A DNA stretch of 46,835 bases from an uncultured beta proteobacterium (GTDB taxonomy: Bacteria > Pseudomonadota > Gammaproteobacteria > Burkholderiales > Rhodocyclaceae). The notes beneath the pieces are model-generated. The model worked only from the letters and a program-made list of their open reading frames with translations, ran no database searches and was not told the origin of the DNA. The stretch lies in contig CAISOB010000112.1 in NCBI GenBank assembly GCA_903886975.1, forward strand, positions 1 through 46,835, given 5' to 3'. Positions within the stretch are counted from its first letter, which is position 1, and every line of letters starts with the position of its first letter. A program made the position numbers and the translations under genes. This document shows positions 10,521 through 19,474 of this stretch, in pieces.

Positions 10521-11828
10521 CTAGCGCGAAACCGCGGCCGCGAGCGCTGCCTCGAGAATCGTCATCCCCTCGTCCAGAACGGCATCGGAAATGGTCAGGG
10601 GCAACATCAGCCGCAGAACATTGCCGTAAGAGCCGCAGTTGAGTATCAGCAGTCCCCGCTTGGCCGCCTCCGCCTTGAGATCGCTGGCGATCTCGGGAGC
10701 CGGCCGGTGCGGATCGCCAGCGTGGCAGAATTCGACGGCGCTCATTGCGCCAAGGCCGCGCACTTCGGCGATGCAGGTAAAACGGGGCTTGAGCGAATTG
10801 AGGCGCGCCCGCGTCTTTTCGCCGAGCACCATGGCACGCGCGCACAACTGCTCTTCGGCGATAACGTCGAGCACCGCCAGCGCCCCGGCCACGGCGATCG
10901 GGTGGCCGGCGTAGGTCGAGCCGAGACCGCCGGGTACGGCCGCATCCATGACGTCGGCTTTGCCGATGATTGCCGAAATAGTCAGTCCACCGCCAAGACC
11001 CTTGGCCATCGTAATGATGTCCGGTTCGATGCCGGAATGCTCGACTGCGAACATCTTGCCGCAGCGGCCGGCACCGGTCTGGATTTCGTCGACGACGAGC
11101 ATGATGCCGTGTTTGTCGCAGAGCATGCGCAAGCGCCGCAGGAATTCCGGCGGTGCCGGCAGGTAACCGCCCTCGCCTTGCACCGGTTCGACGAAAATCG
11201 CCGCCACGCGCGCCGCTTCGATGTCGTTCTTGAAGATCAACTCGATGCCGGCCATGGCGTCTTCGACCGAGATGCCGTGCAAGGCGTTCGGGTACGATGC
11301 GTGGAAGACTTCGGACGGAAACGGGCCGAACCCCGTCTTGTAGGGATCGACTTTGCCGGTTAGCGCCAGCGAGAACATGGTCCGGCCATGAAAGGCGCCG
11401 TTGAAGGCGATGATGCCCGATCGCCCGGTCGCGGCACGCGCGATCTTGACCGCGTTCTCGATGGCCTCGGCGCCGGTGTTCATGAAGAAGGTCTTCTTCG
11501 CCGTCGCTCCGGGGGCCAGCGCGTTCAAGCGCTCGGCCAGCTCAACGTAGGACTCGTAGGCGACGACCTGAAAGCAGGTATGCGTAAACTTTTCCAGTTG
11601 CAGGCGGGCGGCGGCCATTACACTCGGATTGCAGTGACCAGTGTTGACCACCGCGATGCCAGCGCAGAAGTCGATCCAGCGGCGGCCTTCGACGTCCCAT
11701 ATCTCGGCGTTCGCAGCGCGCTCGACAAAGACGCCGTGGGCCTGCGAGACGCCGCGCGGCAGCGCTGCGGCGCGGCGCGCCATCAGGGCGGCGTTGGTTT
11801 GCGGTTTGAGATCGGTCATTGAATTCAT
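10521..11828 (-). CDS. gabT: 4-aminobutyrate aminotransferase (GABA transaminase)
   Basis: This PLP enzyme moves the amino group of GABA to 2-oxoglutarate and gives succinate semialdehyde, the substrate of the gabD product next door. The 435-residue length is typical. Visible class III aminotransferase signs are the cofactor-phosphate region NTGAEAIENAVK, the EPVQGEGG and VVDEIQTGAGR stretches (PLP-contacting Asp), and TMAKGLGGG with the Schiff-base lysine. The ATG at 11828 is preceded by CAGGAG. It is the last gene of the importer-gabD-gabT cluster, 33 bases after gabD. Other omega-amino acids are possible substrates; GABA is favoured by the gabD neighbour. Confidence 0.93.
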   Translation of the reverse strand: MNSMTDLKPQTNAALMARRAAALPRGVSQAHGVFVERAANAEIWDVEGRRWIDFCAGIAVVNTGHCNPSVMAAARLQLEKFTHTCFQVVAYESYVELAERLNALAPGATAKKTFFMNTGAEAIENAVKIARAATGRSGIIAFNGAFHGRTMFSLALTGKVDPYKTGFGPFPSEVFHASYPNALHGISVEDAMAGIELIFKNDIEAARVAAIFVEPVQGEGGYLPAPPEFLRRLRMLCDKHGIMLVVDEIQTGAGRCGKMFAVEHSGIEPDIITMAKGLGGGLTISAIIGKADVMDAAVPGGLGSTYAGHPIAVAGALAVLDVIAEEQLCARAMVLGEKTRARLNSLKPRFTCIAEVRGLGAMSAVEFCHAGDPHRPAPEIASDLKAEAAKRGLLILNCGSYGNVLRLMLPLTISDAVLDEGMTILEAALAAAVSR

Positions 11829-11861
11829 TTTGCTGCTCTCCTGTTTGACGATAGGTTTTAT

Positions 11862-13316
11862 TCAGATTCCGGCCAGACAGACGTATTTGATCTCGAGGTA
11901 ATCGTCGAGGCCGTGGCGCGAACCTTCGCGGCCCAGCCCCGACGATTTGACGCCGCCGAACGGGGCGATCGCGGTCGAAATAATGCCGGTGTTGACGCCG
12001 ACCATGCCGTATTCGAGCGCTTCGGCAACACGGAAAATGCGCCCGACGTCGCGCGCATAGAAATATGAAGCGAGGCCGAACTCGGTGTCGTTGGCGAGGC
12101 GAATCGCATCGGCCTCGTCCTTGAAACGGAAGAGCGGGGCCACCGGCCCGAAAATCTCTTCGCGCGCGAGGCGCATCTCGGTCGTGGCATCGGCGAGAAT
12201 CGTCGGTTCGAAGAAGGTGCGGCCCAGCGCATGTGGCTGGCCGCCGCAGACGAGGCGGGCGCCTTTGCCGATCGCGTCGGCGATGAGTTCCTCGACCTTG
12301 GCCAGCGCCGCCTGATCGATCAGCGGCCCTTGGGTGACACCGGGGTCTACGCCATTGCCGACCTTCAGTTGGCCTACCGCGCGGGCCAGTTTTTCGACGA
12401 AGGCGTCATAAACACTGTTCTGGACCAGCAAGCGGTTGGCGCACACACAAGTCTGGCCCGTGTTGCGGTATTTGCTGGCGATTGCGCCGACCACGGCAGC
12501 GTCGAGATCGGCATCGTCGAAGACGATGAAGGGCGCGTTGCCGCCGAGTTCCATCGACAGCTTCTTTAACGTAGTCGCGCACTGGGCGATAAGCTGCGCG
12601 CCGACTTCGGTCGAGCCTGTAAACGAGAGCTTGCGCACGGTCGAATTGGCGCAGATCTCCGCGCCGATGAACTTGGCCGAACCGGTGACGACATTGAATA
12701 CGCCCGCGGGAATTCCCGCGCGTTCGCCGAGTTCGGCGAGCGCCAGCGCCGAGAAGGGGGTCTGGCTGGCCGGCTTGGCGACCAGTGTGCAGCCGGCGGC
12801 GAGCGCCGCGCCGGCCTTGCGCGTAATCATCGCCGCCGGGAAATTCCACGGGGTAATTGCGGCGCAAACGCCGACCGGCTCGCGCGTCGCCAGGATGCGA
12901 CGATCGGCGGCATTGGGTGGAATGATCTCGCCGTAAGCGCGGCGGCCTTCTTCGGCGAACCATTCGAGATAATCGGCGGCGTAGGCGATTTCGCCGGCCG
13001 ATTCGGCGAGCGGCTTGCCCTGTTCGCTGGTCATGATCAGCGCCAGGTCATCCTGGTTGGCGAGCATCAGCTCATGCCAGCGGCGCAGTTTCTTCCCGCG
13101 CTCGGCGGCGGTCAATGCGCGCCAGCCGGGCCATGCCGCGTTGGCCGCGGCGATGGCGCGCCGCGTTTCGCCGCCGCCCATCTTCGGCACCGTGCCCAGC
13201 GCTTCGCCGGTCGCGGGGTTGCCGACCACAATCGATTCACGCTGATCGGCGTCCTGCCATGCGCCGTCGATGTAGCAGCGCTGACGGAAAAGCGTCGAGT
13301 CTTTGAGCTTGATCAT
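11862..13316 (-). CDS. gabD: Succinate-semialdehyde dehydrogenase
   Basis: It oxidises succinate semialdehyde to succinate with NAD(P)+, completing GABA breakdown into the TCA cycle. From ATG 13316 (MIKLKDSTLFRQRCYIDGAW) the product has 484 residues and aligns by eye with E. coli GabD from the first residues to the end. Family motifs are ITPWNFPAAMITRK, FTGSTEVG, the catalytic-Glu stretch MELGGNAPF and the catalytic-Cys stretch NTGQTCVCANR. The frame stays open 26 codons further upstream, but that would overlap the preceding permease gene and is not supported. No strong ribosome site precedes the chosen ATG. Confidence 0.95.
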   Translation of the reverse strand: MIKLKDSTLFRQRCYIDGAWQDADQRESIVVGNPATGEALGTVPKMGGGETRRAIAAANAAWPGWRALTAAERGKKLRRWHELMLANQDDLALIMTSEQGKPLAESAGEIAYAADYLEWFAEEGRRAYGEIIPPNAADRRILATREPVGVCAAITPWNFPAAMITRKAGAALAAGCTLVAKPASQTPFSALALAELGERAGIPAGVFNVVTGSAKFIGAEICANSTVRKLSFTGSTEVGAQLIAQCATTLKKLSMELGGNAPFIVFDDADLDAAVVGAIASKYRNTGQTCVCANRLLVQNSVYDAFVEKLARAVGQLKVGNGVDPGVTQGPLIDQAALAKVEELIADAIGKGARLVCGGQPHALGRTFFEPTILADATTEMRLAREEIFGPVAPLFRFKDEADAIRLANDTEFGLASYFYARDVGRIFRVAEALEYGMVGVNTGIISTAIAPFGGVKSSGLGREGSRHGLDDYLEIKYVCLAGI

Positions 13317-13350
13317 GGGGGATGTTCTTCGTTTTGAAATAGGCATTGCG

Positions 13351-14187
13351 TCAGTTGGCGGCGAGCCTTGTTTCGCCGCGCAGCCGTTCGCCACGTCGGC
13401 GCAGGTATTCGAGGGTGATCAACATGAGTGTCGACAGCACGGTGAGGATCGTCGCCACCGCCGCGATCGTCGGACTGATGTTCTCGCGGATGCCGGCGAA
13501 CATCTGGCGCGGCAGGGTGGTCTGCTCGGGGCCTGCGAGAAAGAGCGTGACGACGACTTCATCGAAAGATGTGGCGAAGGCGAACAGGCCGCCCGAGATC
13601 ACGCCGGGAGCGACCAGCGGCAGGGTGACACACCGGAAGGTGGTGAGCGGATTGGCGCCGAGACTCGCGGCAGCGCGTACGAGGTTGAAATCGAATCCCT
13701 GCAGCGTCGCGGCGACCGTGGTCACGACGAATGGAACGCCGAGCGCAGCATGTACCAGGATCAATCCGACGTAGCTGCCGGTCAGTCCGATTGGCGCGAA
13801 GACGAGATAGGTAGCGACCCCGACGATGACCACCGGCACGACCATCGGCGAGATCAGGATCGCCGTCAGCAAGGCCTTGCCCGGAAAATCCAGGCGCGTC
13901 AATCCGATCGCGGCCGGCGTGCCGAGCAGCATCGCCAGCAGCGTTGCGCAGGGCGAGACGATGCAACTGTTCATCAAGGCCAGCCGCCACTCCGGCGAGA
14001 ACAGGAAATCTTCGTACCAGCGCAGCGAGAATCCGGACATCGGATAGAGCAGGAAGGAATCCGAGTTGAACGACAGCGGCGCGATGACCAGGAGGGGAAG
14101 CATCAGGAAGACGAGGACGAGGCCGCAGATCACGCGCAGGGCGTAGTACCAGACGCGCTCGAGCGGCGAGGCATAGGAGGTGAGCAT
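13351..14187 (-). CDS. ABC importer permease, polyamine/GABA class (PotC/PotI type)
   Basis: One of two inner-membrane subunits that form the channel of the importer. The 278-residue product has six predicted membrane helices and the cytoplasmic EAA loop that docks on the ATPase (RAAASLGANPLTTFRCVTLPLVAPG region, about residues 191-215), matching PotC/PotI. An SD-like GGAGA precedes ATG 14187. It lies 13 bases after the other permease gene and 34 bases before gabD. The symbol is left blank because the true substrate (putrescine, spermidine or GABA) cannot be read from the sequence. Confidence 0.9.
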   Translation of the reverse strand: MLTSYASPLERVWYYALRVICGLVLVFLMLPLLVIAPLSFNSDSFLLYPMSGFSLRWYEDFLFSPEWRLALMNSCIVSPCATLLAMLLGTPAAIGLTRLDFPGKALLTAILISPMVVPVVIVGVATYLVFAPIGLTGSYVGLILVHAALGVPFVVTTVAATLQGFDFNLVRAAASLGANPLTTFRCVTLPLVAPGVISGGLFAFATSFDEVVVTLFLAGPEQTTLPRQMFAGIRENISPTIAAVATILTVLSTLMLITLEYLRRRGERLRGETRLAAN

Positions 14188-14200
14188 GTCTGGTCTCCGT

Positions 14201-15466
14201 TCAGCGCGCCGTCGCGGCCAGGTCCTGGTGGCCGACCAGGCGCGAATAGATCATGTACAACAGCAGCGTGGCGACGAAGAGGATGGCCGAGAGCGCCGCG
14301 GCCATTCCCCAGTTGATCGTCTGATTGGTATAGAAGGCGACGAAATAGCTCGCCATCTGCTCCTTCGGGCCACCGAGCAGAGCCGGCGTGATGTAGTAGC
14401 CCATGCACAGGATGAAGACCAGCAGGCAGCCAGCGCCGACGCCTGGCAACGCCTGCGGGAAATACACTCTCCAGAAGCTGCGGAAGGGTGGGCAGCCGAG
14501 CGACAGCGCGGCGCGCATATAGGTCGGCGAAATTCCCTTCATGACGCTGTAGAGTGGCAGAATCATGAAGGGCAGTAGGATGTGCACCATCGCGATATAG
14601 ACGCCGGTGCTGTTGAAGACGAGTTGCAGCGGATGCGCGGTGATGCCGAGGTGCATCAGCGCCTGATTTACCAGCCCTTCGCTCTGCAAGAGAACGATCC
14701 AGGCCGCAACGCGCACCAGGATCGAGGTCCAGAACGGCAGCAGGACGAAGATCAGCAGGACGTTGGCAATCTTCGTCGGCTGCGTGGCCATCAGATAAGC
14801 CAGCGGGAAGCCGAGCAGCAGGCAGCAAACGGTGACTATCGCCGACATGCCGAAGGTGCGTCTGAAGACCGCGACGTAGATCGCTTCGTCGTCGCCAGCG
14901 CGCACGATTTCGCCGCGATCATCGTACTTGCGGTCGACCGATGCCAGCAGGTAACGGGCCGTGTAACGTGATGCGTTACGTGCCAGATATTGCCAGGTCG
15001 ACGGCTCGTCCCAGCGCTCATCGGCGGCGACGAGTGCCGTCCGGGCGCTCGTGCCGGCCTCGACCGGCAGGGCGCGTGCGGTGCGCATCATCAGCGTCCG
15101 AAAGCCAGGCAGCTCCATGTTCAGACGCTTGGCCGCACTGGCAAACAGCGGCGTACCCTTGATCCTGCCGGCCTCGTCGGCGAAAGCCGCGAACACGCTG
15201 TCATCCGGCAAGGACCGGCCGTCCCAGCTGCGCAGGAGCGCGCTGGTGGCCGGGAAAGCATCGACGATTTCCGGATTCTCGATACTGCGCTCGAGCAGGG
15301 CAGCGATTGGCCAGACGAAAGTCAGGAGCAGGAAAACGACGAGCGGCAGGATCAAGGCGCCGTACTTGAGCCTCTTCATCCGTTCGGCGCGGCGCAATTG
15401 ACCTTTCAGCGAGCCTGCATTCGTGCTGCTCTTCGCCTTGGCCATCGCTGTTGAAGGATTCATCAT
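14201..15466 (-). CDS. ABC importer permease, PotB/PotH type with a long periplasmic insert
   Basis: The second channel subunit of the importer. The product is 421 residues, well above the 280-320 of E. coli PotB/PotH. After a basic cytoplasmic start and a first membrane helix (about residues 36-57) comes a hydrophilic stretch of roughly 140 residues. The remaining five helices and the EAA loop (MRAALSLGCPPFRSFWRVYFPQALPG) follow. The extra segment should face the periplasm, where it could contact the binding protein. Two ATGs are adjacent at 15461-15466, with AAGGGAAA upstream. A similar enlarged first loop is seen in some PotB-like permeases, so this is probably a subfamily trait and not a fusion. 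Confidence 0.88.
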   Translation of the reverse strand: MMNPSTAMAKAKSSTNAGSLKGQLRRAERMKRLKYGALILPLVVFLLLTFVWPIAALLERSIENPEIVDAFPATSALLRSWDGRSLPDDSVFAAFADEAGRIKGTPLFASAAKRLNMELPGFRTLMMRTARALPVEAGTSARTALVAADERWDEPSTWQYLARNASRYTARYLLASVDRKYDDRGEIVRAGDDEAIYVAVFRRTFGMSAIVTVCCLLLGFPLAYLMATQPTKIANVLLIFVLLPFWTSILVRVAAWIVLLQSEGLVNQALMHLGITAHPLQLVFNSTGVYIAMVHILLPFMILPLYSVMKGISPTYMRAALSLGCPPFRSFWRVYFPQALPGVGAGCLLVFILCMGYYITPALLGGPKEQMASYFVAFYTNQTINWGMAAALSAILFVATLLLYMIYSRLVGHQDLAATAR

Positions 15467-15554
15467 GCCGTTTCCCTTGCGTGCATTTTCCTGCTGCTGC
15501 TTGCCTTGCTAATCCCAGCCGACCTCCCCTTTTCAGGGGAGGAGCGGTAGGCTG

Positions 15555-16601
15555 CTATTTCGCTGCCCAGGCATTGAAACGCTGCTCGAGATCCTCGCCA
15601 TGCTCGACCCAGAAAGGTGTGTTGCTGGCCAGCGCGCCCTTCATGTTCTGCGGTGCGGTCGGCAGTTCGGGGACGATGGCCTTGCTAACCAGCGGCGTTC
15701 CCTTGATGTTGGTCGGACCGTAAGGGATCTCGCCGGCAAAGACCGCCTGGTTCTCGGGCTTGCTGGCGAAGGCGATGAACTTGTAGGCTTCGGCCTTGTT
15801 CGGCGTGCCGACCGGGATGCCCCAGGAGTCGAAGTCGTAGATGTTGTTGGTCCACACCATCTTGAGATTCTTGCCTTCTTTCTGCGCCGTCGCGATGCGC
15901 CCGTTGTACGCGGTCGTCATGATCACGTCGCCGGCAGCGAGCAGTTGCGGCGGCTGCGCGCCCGCTTCCCACCACTGGATATTGGCCTTGAGCTGATCGA
16001 GTTTCTTGAAGGCGCGTTCAACGCCGGCCTTGGTACCGAGCAGCGTGTAGACATCGGCAGGTTTGACGCCGTCGGCGAGCAAGGCGAATTCCAGGGTGAA
16101 CTTCGCGCCCTTGCGCATGCCGCGCTTGCCGGGGAATTTCTTGGTATCCCAGAAATCGGCCCACGAGGTCGGCGCGGTCTTGAGCGCATCGCCGTTGTAG
16201 GCGAGCACGGTCGACCAGACGAAGATGCCGATGCCGCATTCGGAGAGCGAGGCCGGAACGAAATCGGCCTTGGGACCGATCTTGCCCATGTCGAGCTTTT
16301 CGTACAGCCCTTCCTCACAGCCGCGTGCGAGTTCGGGGGATTCGACTTCGACGACGTCCCACGAAACATTCTTGGCTTCGACCATGGCCTTGATCTTGGC
16401 CTGTTCGCCGTTGTATTCCCCCTGGATGATCTTGCCGCCGGTGGATTTCGTATAGGGCTCGTAGAAGGCCTTGACCTGGGCTTTCTGGTTGCTGCCGCCG
16501 AATGAGATAACGGTGACATCGGCATTGGCGCTGCCGGCCAGCAAGCAGAGGGCGGCACACGCGGCGGCGATCGGGCTAACTTTCAAATTGAGGCTGGACA
16601 T
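15555..16601 (-). CDS. Periplasmic substrate-binding protein, polyamine/GABA class (PotD/PotF type)
   Basis: It captures the importer's substrate in the periplasm. Starting at ATG 16601, which has CAGGAGAG just upstream, the product has 348 residues. An N-terminal signal peptide (about 27 residues) ends at ANA before DVTVISFGG. The body is a PotD/PotF-like fold, with recognisable ISFGGSNQKAQVKAFYEPY, WDVVEVES, SWADFWDTKKFPGKRGMRKG and a C-terminal NTPFWVEHGEDLEQRFNAWAAK-type region. It lies between the ATPase gene and the permeases. Relatives bind putrescine, spermidine or GABA. The adjoining gabD-gabT suggests GABA or a putrescine precursor. Confidence 0.9.
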   Translation of the reverse strand: MSSLNLKVSPIAAACAALCLLAGSANADVTVISFGGSNQKAQVKAFYEPYTKSTGGKIIQGEYNGEQAKIKAMVEAKNVSWDVVEVESPELARGCEEGLYEKLDMGKIGPKADFVPASLSECGIGIFVWSTVLAYNGDALKTAPTSWADFWDTKKFPGKRGMRKGAKFTLEFALLADGVKPADVYTLLGTKAGVERAFKKLDQLKANIQWWEAGAQPPQLLAAGDVIMTTAYNGRIATAQKEGKNLKMVWTNNIYDFDSWGIPVGTPNKAEAYKFIAFASKPENQAVFAGEIPYGPTNIKGTPLVSKAIVPELPTAPQNMKGALASNTPFWVEHGEDLEQRFNAWAAK

Positions 16602-16659
16602 ATCACTCTCCTGGTTCAAGAAAATAGTGCTGGCTGTGAAAAGACAAGGCTGTTGCAGT

Positions 16660-17778
16660 TCATGCGCCGATAACGGGATTGAGCGCACGCAATTGCTCGG
16701 GAATGATTCCGACATGGATGGCATCGCCAGTGTCGAATCGATGTTTGTGCTGGGCGGCGGGCGCCTTGACGATGATTTCTTTGCGTCCCGACAGTTCGAC
16801 GCGAACGCGCAGATGATCGCCGAGATAGATGATCTCCTTTACGTAGCCGCCAAGGCGATTGACGCAGCCCAGGGACTGAATATTGAGCTGAACGCTCTCC
16901 GGGCGCACCGAGAGGACGGTACGCGCTCCGGCGTGCACCGGATTGCCGACGCTGGCCAACAGGCGTGCTCCGTTGTCGAGGCGAACCTGGCAATAGTCGC
17001 CGTCCACTGACTCGACCATACCTTCAAGCACATTGTTTTCGCCGATGAAGTTGGCGACGAAATTGTTGGCCGGTTTTTCGTAGAGCGTCGCCGGGTCGGC
17101 GATCTGCTGGATGACGCCGCGGTCGAAAACGGCGATGCGGTCGGACATGGTCAGCGCCTCGCTCTGATCGTGCGTCACAAAGACCACGGTGATGCCGAGT
17201 TCCTGCTGAATGTGCTTGATTTCGAGCTGCATGTGTTCGCGCAGCTGCTTGTCGAGCGCGCCCAGCGGCTCGTCCATCAAGACCAGTTGCGGGTCGAAAA
17301 CCAGCGCTCTGGCCAGGGCGATGCGCTGCTGCTGACCGCCCGAAAGTTGCTGCGGATAGCGATCTCCATACGCACCAAGCTGCACCATGTCCATCGCCCG
17401 CGCGACCTTGCTGTCGATTTCGGCAATGGACAACTTGCGCACCGACAGCGGGAAGCGCAGGTTCTCGCGTACGCTCATATGCGGGAACAGCGCGTAGTTC
17501 TGAAACACCATGCCGATATTGCGTTTGTGCGGCGGGACGCGGTTGATGACTTCGCCACCGAGCATGATCTCTCCGCCGGTGGGCGTTTCAAATCCGGCGA
17601 GCATCATCAGGCAAGTCGTCTTGCCCGAACCGGAGGGGCCGAGCAGGGTCAGGAATTCGCCGCGACGGATGTCGAGGTTGAGATCGCTAACGATCAGGTT
17701 TTCGCCGTCGTAGGTTTTCTGCACCTTGCGAAAAGTGACATGGGGCGTCTCGTTCGTCGGGCTGTCGCTGCTGCTCAC
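16660..17778 (-). CDS. ABC importer ATPase, polyamine/GABA class (PotA/PotG type)
   Basis: The ATPase that powers the importer. The 372-residue product has Walker A GPSGSGKT, Q-loop FQNYALFPH, signature LSGGQQQR, Walker B LVLMDEP and the switch histidine in FVTHDQSEA. A TOBE-like C-terminal domain (about residues 270-372) is typical of PotA. Translation begins at GTG 17778, backed by GAGGAG eight bases upstream. It is the first gene of the long minus-strand cluster, so the operon promoter should lie in the 166-base gap shared with the divergent MocR gene. Confidence 0.92.
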   Translation of the reverse strand: MSSSDSPTNETPHVTFRKVQKTYDGENLIVSDLNLDIRRGEFLTLLGPSGSGKTTCLMMLAGFETPTGGEIMLGGEVINRVPPHKRNIGMVFQNYALFPHMSVRENLRFPLSVRKLSIAEIDSKVARAMDMVQLGAYGDRYPQQLSGGQQQRIALARALVFDPQLVLMDEPLGALDKQLREHMQLEIKHIQQELGITVVFVTHDQSEALTMSDRIAVFDRGVIQQIADPATLYEKPANNFVANFIGENNVLEGMVESVDGDYCQVRLDNGARLLASVGNPVHAGARTVLSVRPESVQLNIQSLGCVNRLGGYVKEIIYLGDHLRVRVELSGRKEIIVKAPAAQHKHRFDTGDAIHVGIIPEQLRALNPVIGA

Positions 17779-17888
17779 GGACTGTCTCCTCGCTGCCCGC
17801 CTGGGTACAAGGCGGGCTTGGTTTGCGTTCAGGGAAATCGCGACGGCGCATGACTCTCCTTGAGCGTGAAGCGAGCATAGCGGGTACT

Positions 17889-17935
17889 ATTGGACAAAAA
17901 GAGAACCAATTTTCGATAAGTTTCTGGAACCAATT
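17889..17935. promoter_or_regulatory. Candidate MocR operator between the importer-gab cluster and its regulator
   Basis: Two exact GAACCAATT direct repeats lie at 17903-17911 and 17927-17935, 24 bp apart start to start. An inverted ATTGG core sits at 17889-17893. MocR/GabR proteins are known to bind spaced direct repeats, sometimes with one inverted copy, near their own gene, so this fits the family. The repeats end 10 bases before the regulator's start codon. A plus-strand TTGGAC (17890-17895) could be a -35 with a weak -10 (TCGATA, 17913-17918). Confidence 0.6.
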
Positions 17936-17944
17936 CTTGAAAGC

Positions 17945-19420
17945 ATGCCGATGGAATCGCGCCTGATTGTCGAAGTACTCGAGCAATACCTTGATCGCCA
18001 GGCCCCCTCCGCCAAGCTGCGCATCGGGCTGTACATGGCGCTGCGTCTGGCCATACTCGATCGGGCCCTGCCCGAGGAAACCCGCTTGCCGCCGACGCGC
18101 CGTCTTGCCGAAGAACTCCATATGGGTCGCAATACCGTCGTTCGCGCCTATGAGCAACTGCTTGTCGAGGGCTACCTGGTCGGGCGGGTCGGCGATGGTA
18201 CCTATGTTTCGAATGTCGTTGCCGCCGCGAGCAAACCGGCGCGGCCAAAGCGGCTGATCGGAACGCGGCGCGAAGGTCTCTCCAAACGCGGCGGCGTGGT
18301 GGCCAACAATGCCGCGAGCAGCGCCATACAGCGTGGCGCCTTCATGCCCGGCGTTCCGGATGTCGATCTTTTCCCGTTTTCCATCTGGCGCCGGCTGGTC
18401 GGCAAGTACCTCGATCCGGGCCAGTCGCCGCTACTCCATTACACGCATCTGGGCTACGGCCCGCTCAAGGTGGCCCTGGCCAACTACCTGCGCGTGACAC
18501 GCATGATGCTCGTCGATCCGCGACAGATCGTCGTGATCAACGGCTCGCATCAGGGCCTCGATCTGTGCGCGCGCATGCTCGCCGATCACGGCGATCGGGC
18601 CTGGATAGAGGAGCCGGGCTATTGGGGCGCACGCAATGTCCTGCGCGCCGCCGGCCTCGACGTACTGCCCGTCCCGCTCGACGAAAAAGGCCTGGCGCCG
18701 CAGCCGGAAGACTGGTTGCATCCGCCGCGCCTGATTTTCACTTCACCGTCGAGCCAGTATCCGACCGGTACCGTCTTGTCGCTAGACCGGCGCCTTGAAC
18801 TACTGGAGCGCGCCGATCAGGAAGGCTCGTGGATCATCGAAGACGATTACGACAACGAGCTGCGCTACGACAAGCGCCCGGTTGCCTCGCTGTTCGGGCT
18901 GTCGCGAAAACAGCGGGTGATTTACCTCGGGACACTGAGCAAGGTCATGTATCCGGGGATCCGCCTGGCCTATCTGGTCCTGCCCGAGGATCTCGTCGAC
19001 GCCTTTGTCATCGGCAACTCCGAGTTGTATCGGGGCGGGCGCATGCCCGAACAGGCGGCCCTCGCGGAATTCATCGACGAAGGCTATTTCACCGCGCACA
19101 TCAAGCGCATGCACGGCGTCTATCAGGAGCGGCGGGATGCACTGCGCTATGAGATGGAATCACGCTTGGGCAATGCCGTCAGCGTCTCGGGCGGCCATGC
19201 CGGTCTGCAACTGCTTTACCGCTTCAGGCAGCCGGTGGACGACACCCTGATCGCCGCGCAGGCCCTGGCCGAAGGCATCGTCTGCCGACCATTGACGATG
19301 TACTACGCCAACCATGAAATGAGCCGGCCGGGACTCAATCTCGGCTTTGCAGCGGTACCGGTAAAGAACATCGGCCCGGCTGTCGCGACCCTGGCGCGCA
19401 TCATCGAACGGCATCTATGA
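17945..19420 (+). CDS. MocR/GabR-family transcription regulator (GntR HTH fused to aminotransferase-like domain)
   Basis: A predicted PLP-dependent regulator of the divergent importer-gabDT cluster. The 491-residue product has an N-terminal winged helix of GntR type (about residues 20-90; LPPTRRLAEELHMGRNTVVRAYEQL). A class I aminotransferase-like domain follows, with WIEEPGYWG, SPSSQYPTG, the EDDYDNELRYD stretch and the PLP-lysine region TLSKVMYPGIRLAYL. This is the standard MocR layout and length. B. subtilis GabR activates gabTD in response to GABA plus PLP. The same role here is inferred from the divergent gabD-gabT, not shown. The start has only a weak ribosome site. A second ATG lies two codons downstream. 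Confidence 0.9.
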   Translation: MPMESRLIVEVLEQYLDRQAPSAKLRIGLYMALRLAILDRALPEETRLPPTRRLAEELHMGRNTVVRAYEQLLVEGYLVGRVGDGTYVSNVVAAASKPARPKRLIGTRREGLSKRGGVVANNAASSAIQRGAFMPGVPDVDLFPFSIWRRLVGKYLDPGQSPLLHYTHLGYGPLKVALANYLRVTRMMLVDPRQIVVINGSHQGLDLCARMLADHGDRAWIEEPGYWGARNVLRAAGLDVLPVPLDEKGLAPQPEDWLHPPRLIFTSPSSQYPTGTVLSLDRRLELLERADQEGSWIIEDDYDNELRYDKRPVASLFGLSRKQRVIYLGTLSKVMYPGIRLAYLVLPEDLVDAFVIGNSELYRGGRMPEQAALAEFIDEGYFTAHIKRMHGVYQERRDALRYEMESRLGNAVSVSGGHAGLQLLYRFRQPVDDTLIAAQALAEGIVCRPLTMYYANHEMSRPGLNLGFAAVPVKNIGPAVATLARIIERHL

Positions 19421-19474
19421 AAACTGGCGCCGCGCGCAATAATCTCAGCCTTTCAGTTTCCGGCACGCTGCGCG

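Noticed and set aside
14951..14979. GTAACG repeats and a GTAACG-TGATG-CGTTAC palindrome
   Set aside because: They lie inside the permease gene and encode a repeated ARNASRYTARY-like stretch; chance within coding sequence is the simplest explanation.
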